Source: Phycisphaerae bacterium (GTDB lineage: Bacteria > Planctomycetota > Phycisphaerae > UBA1845). Taken from it: a stretch of DNA of 42,898 bases. The notes beneath the pieces were generated by a model. That model made no database searches, had not been told where the DNA came from, and saw nothing but the letters and a program-made list of their open reading frames with translations. This document shows, in pieces, positions 34,342-41,920 of the stretch. Position 1 is the stretch's first letter. Each line of letters opens with the position of its first letter. The stretch is from assembly GCA_029260035.1 (NCBI GenBank), contig JAJDEA010000185.1, forward strand, positions 1 to 42,898, in the 5' to 3' direction. The translations under genes and the position numbers were made by a program.

Positions 34342-35541
34342 GTGTCTGTGAACAAGAAGAATACCAATAGGAAGAACGCTCCAACACGGCAGGCTCCGGT
34401 GCCTGAAAAATCGCCCGTGTCCGGAACTCTTGAGCTTGATGGCAGGGGAGGGGGTTTTCTTCGTTCTGAAAAGATAGATTTTCGGAAACAGCAGAATGAC
34501 GCCTTTGTTTCGCCAGCGATATGCAAGGAATTTCGATTCGTGGGCGGCGAAAATGTCATTGCGCTCGCGTCAGTCGCAAACAATTCAAATTCGCGTTCGA
34601 ACAACAAAGCTCCCAAATGTACCGAAATTCAGACGATCGACGGTTCGCCTCCAGAGGAAAGACTGGAAAAAACTCCCTTTGATAAACTTGTGGCACTCGA
34701 TCCATCGAAAAGACTTCGACTTGCGACAACCGGCGGACCCACGTCGATGCGCATTATGGATTTGATGACGCCGGTTGGTTTTGGGCAACGAGGACTCATC
34801 GTTGCAGCGCCTCGAACGGGAAAAACCATGCTATTGCAGCAAATCGCCAATGGCATTTCAGCCAATCATCCGGATGCACATTTGATGGTTTTGTTGGTAG
34901 ATGAGCGTCCTGAGGAAGTCACGGACATGAAGCGATCCGTACAGGGTGAGGTCATCGCAAGTAGCAACGATAACGACCTCGCAGCTCATATTCGTCTTGC
35001 CAAGCTCGTTATCAGTCGAGCGAAACGACTTGTCGAAGTGGGGTGCGACGTTGTTATCCTGATGGATTCGCTGACCAGACTTGGCCGGGCATTCAATTCA
35101 AATCGTCGAGGGAGCGGGCGAATTATGTCAGGCGGGCTGGATTCGACCGCACTGATCGAGCCAAAGTCGATTTTTGGATCGGCTCGAAATGCCGAGGATG
35201 GCGGATCGTTGACCATACTAGCTACCGCCCTGATTGAGACAGGTAGTCGAATGGACGACGTCATTTTCAACGAGTTCAAAGGGACGGGCAATATGGAACT
35301 GGTTCTGTCGCGAGAGCTGGCGAATCGGCGCATTTGGCCTGCGCTCGACCTGAATTCATCGGGTACGCGTAAGGAAGAAAAACTGTTGTCGGCTGATGAA
35401 CTTGAAGCTGCAAACGGCATTCGCCGGAATTTTCAAGGGAAAGATCCCGCGCAAGTCATCGAAAATCTGCTGGAAACCATGGAGAAATACCCCAACATTA
35501 AGGACTTCGTGGATCGCACCCGAACGAGGCGATTTCGGTAG
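34342..35541 (+). CDS. rho: Transcription termination factor Rho
   Basis: About 399 residues. A cold-shock-like RNA-binding part (SGTLELDGRGGGFLRS, then DAFVSPAICKEFRF) is followed by the RecA-type ATPase. Walker A is AAPRTGKT (155-162, with Arg where many have Lys). LLVDERPEEVTDMKRSV, VVILMDSLTRLGRA, the R-loop region GSGRIMSGGLDS and EFKGTGNMELVLSREL are all present, so an active helicase is expected. The Rho N-terminal helical domain is missing and replaced by about 25 basic residues. Start: GTG 34342 has AGGA about seven bases upstream; TTG 34321 would add seven residues. Confidence 0.95.
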   Translation: MSVNKKNTNRKNAPTRQAPVPEKSPVSGTLELDGRGGGFLRSEKIDFRKQQNDAFVSPAICKEFRFVGGENVIALASVANNSNSRSNNKAPKCTEIQTIDGSPPEERLEKTPFDKLVALDPSKRLRLATTGGPTSMRIMDLMTPVGFGQRGLIVAAPRTGKTMLLQQIANGISANHPDAHLMVLLVDERPEEVTDMKRSVQGEVIASSNDNDLAAHIRLAKLVISRAKRLVEVGCDVVILMDSLTRLGRAFNSNRRGSGRIMSGGLDSTALIEPKSIFGSARNAEDGGSLTILATALIETGSRMDDVIFNEFKGTGNMELVLSRELANRRIWPALDLNSSGTRKEEKLLSADELEAANGIRRNFQGKDPAQVIENLLETMEKYPNIKDFVDRTRTRRFR

Positions 35542-36033
35542 ACTAGGGTTGTTCGGTGGTTCGTCCGAAGAGGAGTTTTCTTGCTGTGCATATGCGCGCT
35601 TAGCCATAATGATGGCCGTTTCCCGCTTGGATGTCCGATAACTCCGTCGCGTGAGCTACATTTTTCTGCGTTAGTCTGCTCCAAGCACTGTAGCAGCGGG
35701 TAGATCTGTGCAGACATCACGCCCCACTAAGGCGCGACTCACATGGTTGGATTTCCACATATTGTTTTACATGAGAACGTTGGTTGCGAAATTAAGAATC
35801 TGGCCATTTTAGCATAGGATGCCGATTTTCAATAATTACATTGTTTTTTCGGGCCCAATTCGTTACGCTACAGTGGGAATAGGGATTAGAAGTAATCTAC
35901 AATCCAGGTGTGACGATATTTATCTTGACATTGAAGCGGCGTTGTGCATAGTTCCTGCCTGATTTGGCAATAGCTTAGATATGTGTCGTGTCGATTGTCT
36001 TTGTAATCAAATATCGCAAAAGGTCGGTTTGTG
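35542..36033. other. Intergenic region after rho, holds a promoter
   Basis: No gene is called. Right after rho, TTCGG...CCGAA followed by GGAGTTTTC could form a weak terminator. The right part is AT-richer than the surrounding DNA and contains the promoter listed at 35925-35952. Open frames on the minus strand here have no support. Confidence 0.5.
35925..35952 (+). promoter_or_regulatory. Sigma-70-like promoter for the membrane-protein pair
   Basis: A perfect TTGACA (35925-35930), a 16-base spacer and CATAGT (35947-35952; 4 of 6). Transcription would begin near 35960, about 75 bases before the first ATG. It is the best -35 match seen in the intergenic regions. Confidence 0.55.
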
Positions 36034-36414
36034 ATGGAGAATCCTGGCGAAGTCTGCCTCGTCGTGGCTGTGCCCTTGGCATTCATTTTGCTACCTTTTG
36101 TTGGCTCGCCAGGCGCGCGTCGTAAGACTTTGGGGGATCATTGCTGTCGCGGCAATTTGCTGATGTACGCCGCATTTGTTGTGATGAGTTGTTTCCCGAC
36201 TATTGGTGACAAGTATAGTCCTAAGACTGTCGAGTTCTGGATTGGTGTTATTATACTGATAGTTTGTGCTGGCTTCTTTTCGATGTGTTCTACGCGAGAA
36301 GATGACAAAGAATTCAGATCTACAGCGATCTGGTCCTCCGTGATTCTTGTTATAATGTCTTGGGGTGTTGTTCTGGCTGTCTTGATTAGCAAAAACCAAG
36401 TAGTGGAGAGTTGA
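36034..36414 (+). CDS. Small membrane protein, function unknown
   Basis: The 126-residue product starts at ATG 36034 (GTG directly upstream is an alternative). It has about four hydrophobic helices: VCLVVAVPLAFILLPFVG, LLMYAAFVVMSCF, FWIGVIILIVCAGFFSM and SSVILVIMSWGVVLAVLI. The loops are charged. No family is recognised. It is followed after one base by another small gene, so the two are co-transcribed. Codon use seems AT-richer than neighbours, which may indicate acquisition, though this was not measured. Confidence 0.6.
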   Translation: MENPGEVCLVVAVPLAFILLPFVGSPGARRKTLGDHCCRGNLLMYAAFVVMSCFPTIGDKYSPKTVEFWIGVIILIVCAGFFSMCSTREDDKEFRSTAIWSSVILVIMSWGVVLAVLISKNQVVES

Positions 36415-36415
36415 A

Positions 36416-36844
36416 ATGTCTTTTGCCAATGCAGCTGTTTCCAATATCGTTGGTTATTTGTCAGGTGGCGCTGCTGTGACCGGCATCGTCTTTATTGCAA
36501 TCGGTCTCAACAACCCGGAACCCAAGAAGCCGACGGTATCACCAGTGCGAGAAGTGCGTGACGGTTACGTTCGAATCGTTTTCCATGACACAGATGGGAA
36601 TCCAATACCGAACTGGACTGTGTGGGACAGCAAAAAAGGGAAGCTAGTTCAACCTGGACAGGATAAAGTGAGCAATTGGGTAGAAGTGCCTTCAGATTGG
36701 CCACAATGTGAGATCATCTTCTACAAAGGGGATAAACCTATTTTCATCAAATTAGACCCTGTTCCAGCTGATCGAATTTATGAATACACTGTTCCTGCAT
36801 GGAAATTGGCTGAGCTAGAGAGATACTATAACAAAGGTTGGTAG
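36416..36844 (+). CDS. Single-pass membrane protein with small extracytoplasmic domain
   Basis: The 142-residue protein has GGAGAG about six bases before its ATG, which overlaps the previous gene's end region. One hydrophobic helix (VGYLSGGAAVTGIVFIAIGL, 12-31) is followed by a Pro-rich linker and a beta-type domain: RDGYVRIVFHDTDGNPIPNWTV, then IFYKGDKPIFIKLDPVP. The HDTDGNPIPNWTV pattern is like carboxypeptidase-regulatory or Ig-like add-on domains. Function unknown; probably a partner of the preceding membrane protein. Confidence 0.65.
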   Translation: MSFANAAVSNIVGYLSGGAAVTGIVFIAIGLNNPEPKKPTVSPVREVRDGYVRIVFHDTDGNPIPNWTVWDSKKGKLVQPGQDKVSNWVEVPSDWPQCEIIFYKGDKPIFIKLDPVPADRIYEYTVPAWKLAELERYYNKGW

Positions 36845-37340
36845 CTCATGCTGGGGTCCACGCCTTCGGTCTGCAATTCATCGGCCTGACAGTTCCATGT
36901 GGTTTTGAATGCTTGTGTGTGAGTCTGAGTTGTTCATCTTTGCCTTGAATTGCCTCGTCAGCGTCGCGGCATAGATCCCCCTTTCGGTTCGGTTCGAGCA
37001 GAATTAGAATGATTTTTGGACTTGGGACGAACACCCTACGCCCCGCATTGTGGTCATGCACAGTAGCTTGACTTAACCTATGTGCATCGCTACAAACAAT
37101 ACCAGTTATTCACATACTGACGCATGGCTATTCTTGTAATATGCCTTGTGATATCAGTTGCGTCGGATTGGGCGGAGGTTTGAATTCAAAGAGGAAACCG
37201 CTACCTTGGGTTTCGATACGAGATAAGCTCGTAGCGGCAACCGTGCAGGAAATAACAACCAGCCAGGCAAGCATTTCTTCGCTTTCACGCATCACTCTGC
37301 ACGATCCGTCACGGAAGCGTTATCTTGGAAAAGAGTCGCC
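36845..37340. other. Leader/intergenic region before the S1 gene
   Basis: No gene is called; a 67-codon frame at 37141 overlaps the S1 start and lacks a ribosome-binding site. A TGTAATAT extended -10-like sequence near 37133-37141 could start the S1 transcript, giving a leader of about 200 bases. S1 genes are often autoregulated through their leader, but no specific structure is recognised. Confidence 0.45.
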
Positions 37341-38924
37341 ATGAGTACAGGTATCGAACCAGAACAGCCGCAAGACCCACAGCTTAATCCAACAGCACCG
37401 GTTCAGCCTGACGCGGCGGTTCCGACTGGCCCGCAGAGCGATCCACCTCCTGACACGACAGCAAACGCAATCGATACGACCATGGCGGATGTGGAAAAAG
37501 AAGTCGCGGAAGCTATGGCAGAGCTGGGCGAAGGCGGTTTTGGCGGGCTGAACGCTGCGGAGGTCGGTGCAGATCAACCAGAGCCCGGCGCTGAAATTAT
37601 CGGCACAGTCGCCAATGTTTCCGACGAGGACATTTTTCTTGAATTCGGTGCCAAGCTGCAAGGCATCGTTCCACGCTCTCAGTTTGGAAAAAAGGAGCCT
37701 CTGGAAGTGGGTCGGCGCATAGATGTTGTTGTGGAAAGTTATGACGCCGAATCAAGCCTTCTGATTGTCAGTCGAAAAGGCGCGATCCAACGAGCCACTT
37801 GGGTGAATTTGAAGAAGGGCATGATCGTCGATGGCCGAGCGGTTGGCGTCATCAAGGGCGGCCTCGAAATAAACCTCAACGGCATTCGTGCTTTTATGCC
37901 AGCCTCCCATACAGACATTGTCCAGATCAAGGACGTTTCCACGCTGCTCAATCAAACGCTTCGGTGTGAGGTTTTGGAGGTAGACCGTCGGAAGAAAAAT
38001 GTCTTATTGAGTCGTCGTAAGGTACTCCAACGTGAAATCGCAGAAAAACGTGAAGCGCTCGAGGCAGAACTCGATGTCGGGCAAACACGCCATGGAGTTG
38101 TCAGTCGCATCGCGGAATTTGGAGCGTTTGTTAACCTTGGTGGCATAGACGGACTCTTGCACATTAGTGACTTGAAGTGGGGCAATGTTGATAAAGTCAC
38201 GGATGTTCTAAAGGAGGGGCAAGAGGTTGAGGTGAAGGTGCTCAAGATTGACAAAGAGCGCAACCGTATTTCGCTTGGTTTGAAGCAGCTCGCACCGAAT
38301 CCCTGGGATGGCGTCGCCGACCGATTTCACGAAGGAACGAACACGAAAGTACGCATCATCCGACTTGCCAGCTTTGGCGCATTTGCAGAATTGGAACCAG
38401 GCATTGAAGGCTTGATCCCGTTGAGCGAATTTTCCTGGAGTCGTGTGAATCAGCCATCAGACGCGGTTTCCGAAGGCGACATGGTGGATGCAGTTGTTAT
38501 TCGTGTCGAGCCGGGGAAGCAGCGTATTGCCCTGAGCATGAAGCAATCCCAGCCGGACCCTTGGGCCGTGGTTCTCGATTCATATCCGGAAAAGTCTTTG
38601 GTGACGGGCAAGGTCACCAGATTGGCGGACTTTGGCGTTTTTGTGGAATTGGTGCCCGGCGTTGAGGGGATGATTCATATCTCAGAATTGGCTGAGGGAA
38701 GAGTTAATACCTGCAGCGACGTTGTCCAACCAGGCCAGGAAGTCGAAGCGCGCGTCCTTGGCGTGGACAAAGAAAAACGTCGCATATCGCTTTCGATCAA
38801 AGCGGTTGCCGAAGCGCCTGCCGGGGCGGAGCAAACCTCTGGTGCCGCTCAAGCGACCCAGGCTCCCCCCAAGAAGCGCAAGAAGAAATTGCGTGGAGGT
38901 CTGTCCAGCCATTTTGATTGGTAA
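37341..38924 (+). CDS. rpsA: Ribosomal protein S1 with five S1 domains
   Basis: The 527-residue protein has a Pro/Gln/Glu-rich N-terminal tail (1-80) and then five S1 RNA-binding repeats at about 82-145, 158-226, 246-315, 331-401 and 418-490. Repeats 3 and 5 show the classic SRIAEFGAFVNLGGIDGLLHISDL and TRLADFGVFVELVPGVEGMIHISEL. Escherichia coli S1 has six domains. The C-terminus is Ala/Lys-rich and ends GGLSSHFDW. It should bind mRNA at the small ribosomal subunit and help initiation on weak ribosome-binding sites, which are common in this window. The start ATG has a weak GGA-type site. Confidence 0.92.
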   Translation: MSTGIEPEQPQDPQLNPTAPVQPDAAVPTGPQSDPPPDTTANAIDTTMADVEKEVAEAMAELGEGGFGGLNAAEVGADQPEPGAEIIGTVANVSDEDIFLEFGAKLQGIVPRSQFGKKEPLEVGRRIDVVVESYDAESSLLIVSRKGAIQRATWVNLKKGMIVDGRAVGVIKGGLEINLNGIRAFMPASHTDIVQIKDVSTLLNQTLRCEVLEVDRRKKNVLLSRRKVLQREIAEKREALEAELDVGQTRHGVVSRIAEFGAFVNLGGIDGLLHISDLKWGNVDKVTDVLKEGQEVEVKVLKIDKERNRISLGLKQLAPNPWDGVADRFHEGTNTKVRIIRLASFGAFAELEPGIEGLIPLSEFSWSRVNQPSDAVSEGDMVDAVVIRVEPGKQRIALSMKQSQPDPWAVVLDSYPEKSLVTGKVTRLADFGVFVELVPGVEGMIHISELAEGRVNTCSDVVQPGQEVEARVLGVDKEKRRISLSIKAVAEAPAGAEQTSGAAQATQAPPKKRKKKLRGGLSSHFDW

Positions 38925-39101
38925 AGCGACCTACTTGCTAACCAAAAACCGCTATCCAAAATAGCCCGATCTCGTCTTTGTGGCTGTGTGCAGGCCTAGA
39001 GAGCTTGTTTCTTCAGTTTGTCTTGCTTTGAGTTGGTTACACGAAAAGCCTGTAGAATTCGCAAGACAATCTCCTGAGCGATCTTTTCCGGACGGATGAC
39101 C

Positions 39102-39563
39102 ATGAAGTTCTGCCTGATTGACAAGATTGTCGAGCTGCAAAGTGGAAAACGGATCGTTGCCGTGAAGGCGGTGACGCTTGCTGAGGAATACCTGCAAGAC
39201 CATTTTCCGCGGTTCCCGATACTTCCCGGCGTTTTCATGTTGCAAGCGCTGATCGAGGCGGGAACCTGGCTTGCTCACGAAGCGCAGGACTTCAATCCGA
39301 GCGTGATCTTGCTTCGCGAGGCAAAAAACGTAACATACAAGAGCTTTGTCAAACCAGGCAATCTCTTGCAGTTGGAGGTTGACTGTCTGGAACTGACGTC
39401 CGAGGGCAGTCGGTTTTCCGGCGTGGGATATTGCAACGATGTGGAAGTGGTCAAGGCGCGATTTTCGCTGGTACATTCCAAAATCGACGACAAAAAGGGA
39501 CCCGGCAACAGTAAGCAGTTCGCCGAATATGCAAAGAAACAGTGGTGCTTGCTTCGCGGCTGA
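39102..39563 (+). CDS. FabZ-like hotdog protein lacking the catalytic Glu
   Basis: The 153-residue protein is a 3-hydroxyacyl-ACP dehydratase-type hotdog. It has His34 in DHFPRFPILPGVFMLQALIEA, but the position 14 residues on, normally Glu, is Gln48. The paralogue three genes on keeps Glu48 at the same numbering, and both share the N-terminal pattern (ID, then SGKR, then VK-V-LAEE). ATG 39102 follows GGACGG by six bases; ATG 39096 is also possible. I infer a non-catalytic or altered partner in a heteromeric dehydratase, as with ApeI/ApeP in aryl polyene synthesis. It opens the lipid-type cluster. Confidence 0.85.
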   Translation: MKFCLIDKIVELQSGKRIVAVKAVTLAEEYLQDHFPRFPILPGVFMLQALIEAGTWLAHEAQDFNPSVILLREAKNVTYKSFVKPGNLLQLEVDCLELTSEGSRFSGVGYCNDVEVVKARFSLVHSKIDDKKGPGNSKQFAEYAKKQWCLLRG

Positions 39564-39658
39564 GAGACGTTGTTGACTTGAGTGGCAAAAGCGTCTGCGT
39601 GATTCGGTTGGGGTGCGAGATTGGTTCTTACGATTCCTAATGAGGAGGTTGGCCCGGA

Positions 39659-40051
39659 ATGACTTCCGCCAATGACGAGGTTTTTCTAAAAGTTCGAGAC
39701 GTCCTGACGGATGCGCTGGGTGTGGATGACGACGAAGTCGAACCTACGACAACGTTGCAGGCTGACCTGGGAGCAGAGAGCATCGATTTTCTGGACATTG
39801 TATTCCGCCTCGAAAAAACATTCTCAATCAAGATCCCGAAGGGCGAGCTTTTCCCAGACGACATCTTGAATAATCCAGATTATGTAGATGGAGACGTGGT
39901 GACCCCGGCTGGCTTGAAAGAGCTGAAGTCCTCGATGCCGCATGCTGACTTTACGGGTTTCGAAGACGCTCCACGCGTGTCGAAAATGCCGGACCTCTTC
40001 ACCGTCAATACCATCGTTAAGTATGTAGAGAACAAGCTTCAAGCCGCGTGA
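39659..40051 (+). CDS. Acyl carrier protein with long C-terminal insertion
   Basis: The 130-residue protein has the phosphopantetheine site at Ser41 in DLGAESIDFLDIVFRLEKTF. The next helix region (SIKIPKGELF) is followed by an insertion of about 40 residues (NNPDYVDGD to DAPRVSK) before the last helix (LFTVNTIVKYVENKL). Normal ACPs are about 80 residues. GGAGG lies 11 bases upstream of the ATG. It should carry the growing acyl chain for the flanking dehydratases and ketosynthases; the insertion may specify docking. Confidence 0.92.
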   Translation: MTSANDEVFLKVRDVLTDALGVDDDEVEPTTTLQADLGAESIDFLDIVFRLEKTFSIKIPKGELFPDDILNNPDYVDGDVVTPAGLKELKSSMPHADFTGFEDAPRVSKMPDLFTVNTIVKYVENKLQAA

Positions 40052-40090
40052 CTTTTGTTCGTCTGCTATCCCGCTGAAACAAGGGCTGCT

Positions 40091-40582
40091 ATGCGCTGGG
40101 TTTGGATTGACACTTTTGTTGAGTTTTCGTCAGGCAAACGGGCGGCTGCTGTCAAGAACGTATCGCTTGCCGAAGAGCATTTACACGATCATTTTCCCGG
40201 CTACCCTGTCATGCCTCCGGCACTTATGATAGAAGGCATGGCTCAGACGGCTGGCATTTTGGTCGGCGAAGCCCGTGATTTCCAGGAAAATGTTATTCTT
40301 GCGAAGATTCGCCGCGCAACGTTCGACGATTACGCTCATCCGGGTGATGAATTGCGTTATGAAGCGACGGTTGAATCGTTGACAGAACAAGCCGCGACCA
40401 CTGCCGGAGTTGTGTTCAAAAACGATAAGGAAATCGGGCGCGTGGATTTGATTTTTTCCCACGTTGACCAGGCATCGCAGAATCTCGACTTGCCGGAAGA
40501 AAATTTTGTTTTTACGGAGAACTTCGTGAATCTCCTGAGCGATTTTCGATGCAAAGCCAATCACAATGCGGACAAGCCATGA
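40091..40582 (+). CDS. FabZ-like 3-hydroxyacyl-ACP dehydratase, catalytic type
   Basis: The 163-residue protein has the hotdog active site [20 protein letters not shown] with His34 and Glu48, both required for FabZ-type dehydration of 3-hydroxyacyl-ACP to trans-2-enoyl-ACP. The start is ATG 40091, which aligns with the paralogue; an upstream TTG frame adds 12 unrelated residues. The stop overlaps the next gene's ATG (ATGA). Likely forms a complex with the Gln48 paralogue. Confidence 0.88.
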   Translation: MRWVWIDTFVEFSSGKRAAAVKNVSLAEEHLHDHFPGYPVMPPALMIEGMAQTAGILVGEARDFQENVILAKIRRATFDDYAHPGDELRYEATVESLTEQAATTAGVVFKNDKEIGRVDLIFSHVDQASQNLDLPEENFVFTENFVNLLSDFRCKANHNADKP

Positions 40583-41916
40583 AGAATGAACGGCGAGTTG
40601 TAGTGACAGGCCTCGGCGTGGCCACGCCGCTCGGCATCGGCATCGAGCCTACCTGGGACGCGATGCTGGATCGACAAAACGGCATCCGTCGCATTGAAGC
40701 GTTTGATCCCGGAGGGCTGTCCTCGCAGGTTGGTGGCGAATTGCCGGCGTTCAAGCTTGGTGACCATATCCCCAAAGGATATCGAAAAAGTGTCAAGGTT
40801 ATGTCGCGAGACATCACTATTGCCGTAGTTTGCGCTTATCATGCGGTTCGCGACGCAGGCCTGAATACGAAATGCATTATCGAAAGGGGCGAAGCGGAGC
40901 CGCCGACGAATATAGACAGCACGCGATTTGGTGCCAATATTGGGGCAGGATTGGTTTGCGCAGACCTTGTTGAATTGGCTGGCGCGCTGAGCACTGCGGC
41001 GGATGGCGAAGCTTTCAGCCTTAAGAAATGGGGGTCGGAGGGTATGCAAAACCTGACACCCCTTTGGCTCCTCAAGTTTCTGCCAAATATGTTGGCTTGC
41101 CATGTTACCATCGTCCACGACGCACAGGCGCCGTCGAATACTGTGACGTGCGGAGAGGCTTCGAGCCATCTGGCTATCAGTGAGGCGTATCGTACCATCG
41201 TGCGGGGAGATGCCGACGTTTGCATCTGCGGCGGTGCGGAGAGCAAACTGGCTCCTTTGGCGGTGACAAGACTTCTTCTCAACGGATATTTGAACACAAG
41301 CAAAAATGATTCGCCGAAAAACGCGTGCCTGCCGTTTGGAGAAAATCGAAGCGGCACAGTAGCCAGCGACGGAGGCGGGCTTGTCGTTCTTGAATCGCTC
41401 GACCATGCTCGTAACCGTAACGCTCGTATTTATGCTGAAGTTACCGGTTCAGGGGCTGCGTGTAGCACCTACCATTGGCTCGACCCAGACCCCAAAGGCG
41501 TAGCTATTGCAATCGCCTTGCGAAAAGCCATGAAGGCGGCGAACGTAACGCCGGATGACATTGGGCTTGCGGTTCCATTCGGTACGGGCTGCATGGACTT
41601 CGATCGAGGCGAAATGGCTGCGTGGAATGACGTCTTCGGGGACAAGCTGCCAGCTATCCCTGCACTCACGACACGAGGTGCGATGGGTAACAATGGAGCC
41701 GGCACCGCTGCGATCGATTTTGCGGCAGCCGTCACGGCTATCTACCGCAACACGATACCGGCGTCTTTGAACACGGACCAACTGGACCCGTCGTGCCGTT
41801 TTCAGTTTGTGCAAGAGGATCCGACGGATGCGACAATCAACCACTGTATAACGTCGAGCTATGCACTCGCGGGCGGACAAACAGCCGCTTTGGTCGTCAG
41901 CAAGTTTAAGGAATAA
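40579..41916 (+). CDS. Ketosynthase-like protein without catalytic triad (chain-length-factor-like)
   Basis: The 445-residue protein has the full KAS II fold pattern ([31 protein letters not shown]) but has lost the catalytic residues. In an ungapped alignment with the next gene, Cys is replaced by Glu193 ([11 protein letters not shown]), with Cys191 two residues earlier. The first His (NAHGT) is Phe334 in AVPFGTG. The second-His region reads [12 protein letters not shown] with no His. Type II polyketide chain-length factors likewise lose the Cys and dimerise with an active ketosynthase. ATGA overlap with the dehydratase and four bases to the next gene indicate equimolar expression. Confidence 0.88.
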   Translation: MKNERRVVVTGLGVATPLGIGIEPTWDAMLDRQNGIRRIEAFDPGGLSSQVGGELPAFKLGDHIPKGYRKSVKVMSRDITIAVVCAYHAVRDAGLNTKCIIERGEAEPPTNIDSTRFGANIGAGLVCADLVELAGALSTAADGEAFSLKKWGSEGMQNLTPLWLLKFLPNMLACHVTIVHDAQAPSNTVTCGEASSHLAISEAYRTIVRGDADVCICGGAESKLAPLAVTRLLLNGYLNTSKNDSPKNACLPFGENRSGTVASDGGGLVVLESLDHARNRNARIYAEVTGSGAACSTYHWLDPDPKGVAIAIALRKAMKAANVTPDDIGLAVPFGTGCMDFDRGEMAAWNDVFGDKLPAIPALTTRGAMGNNGAGTAAIDFAAAVTAIYRNTIPASLNTDQLDPSCRFQFVQEDPTDATINHCITSSYALAGGQTAALVVSKFKE

Positions 41917-41920
41917 TTGA

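Noticed and set aside
37141..37344. 67-codon frame before the S1 gene
   Set aside because: No ribosome-binding site, overlaps the S1 start, no similarity.
40561..41406. 281-codon minus-strand frame
   Set aside because: Antisense shadow of the ketosynthase-like gene.
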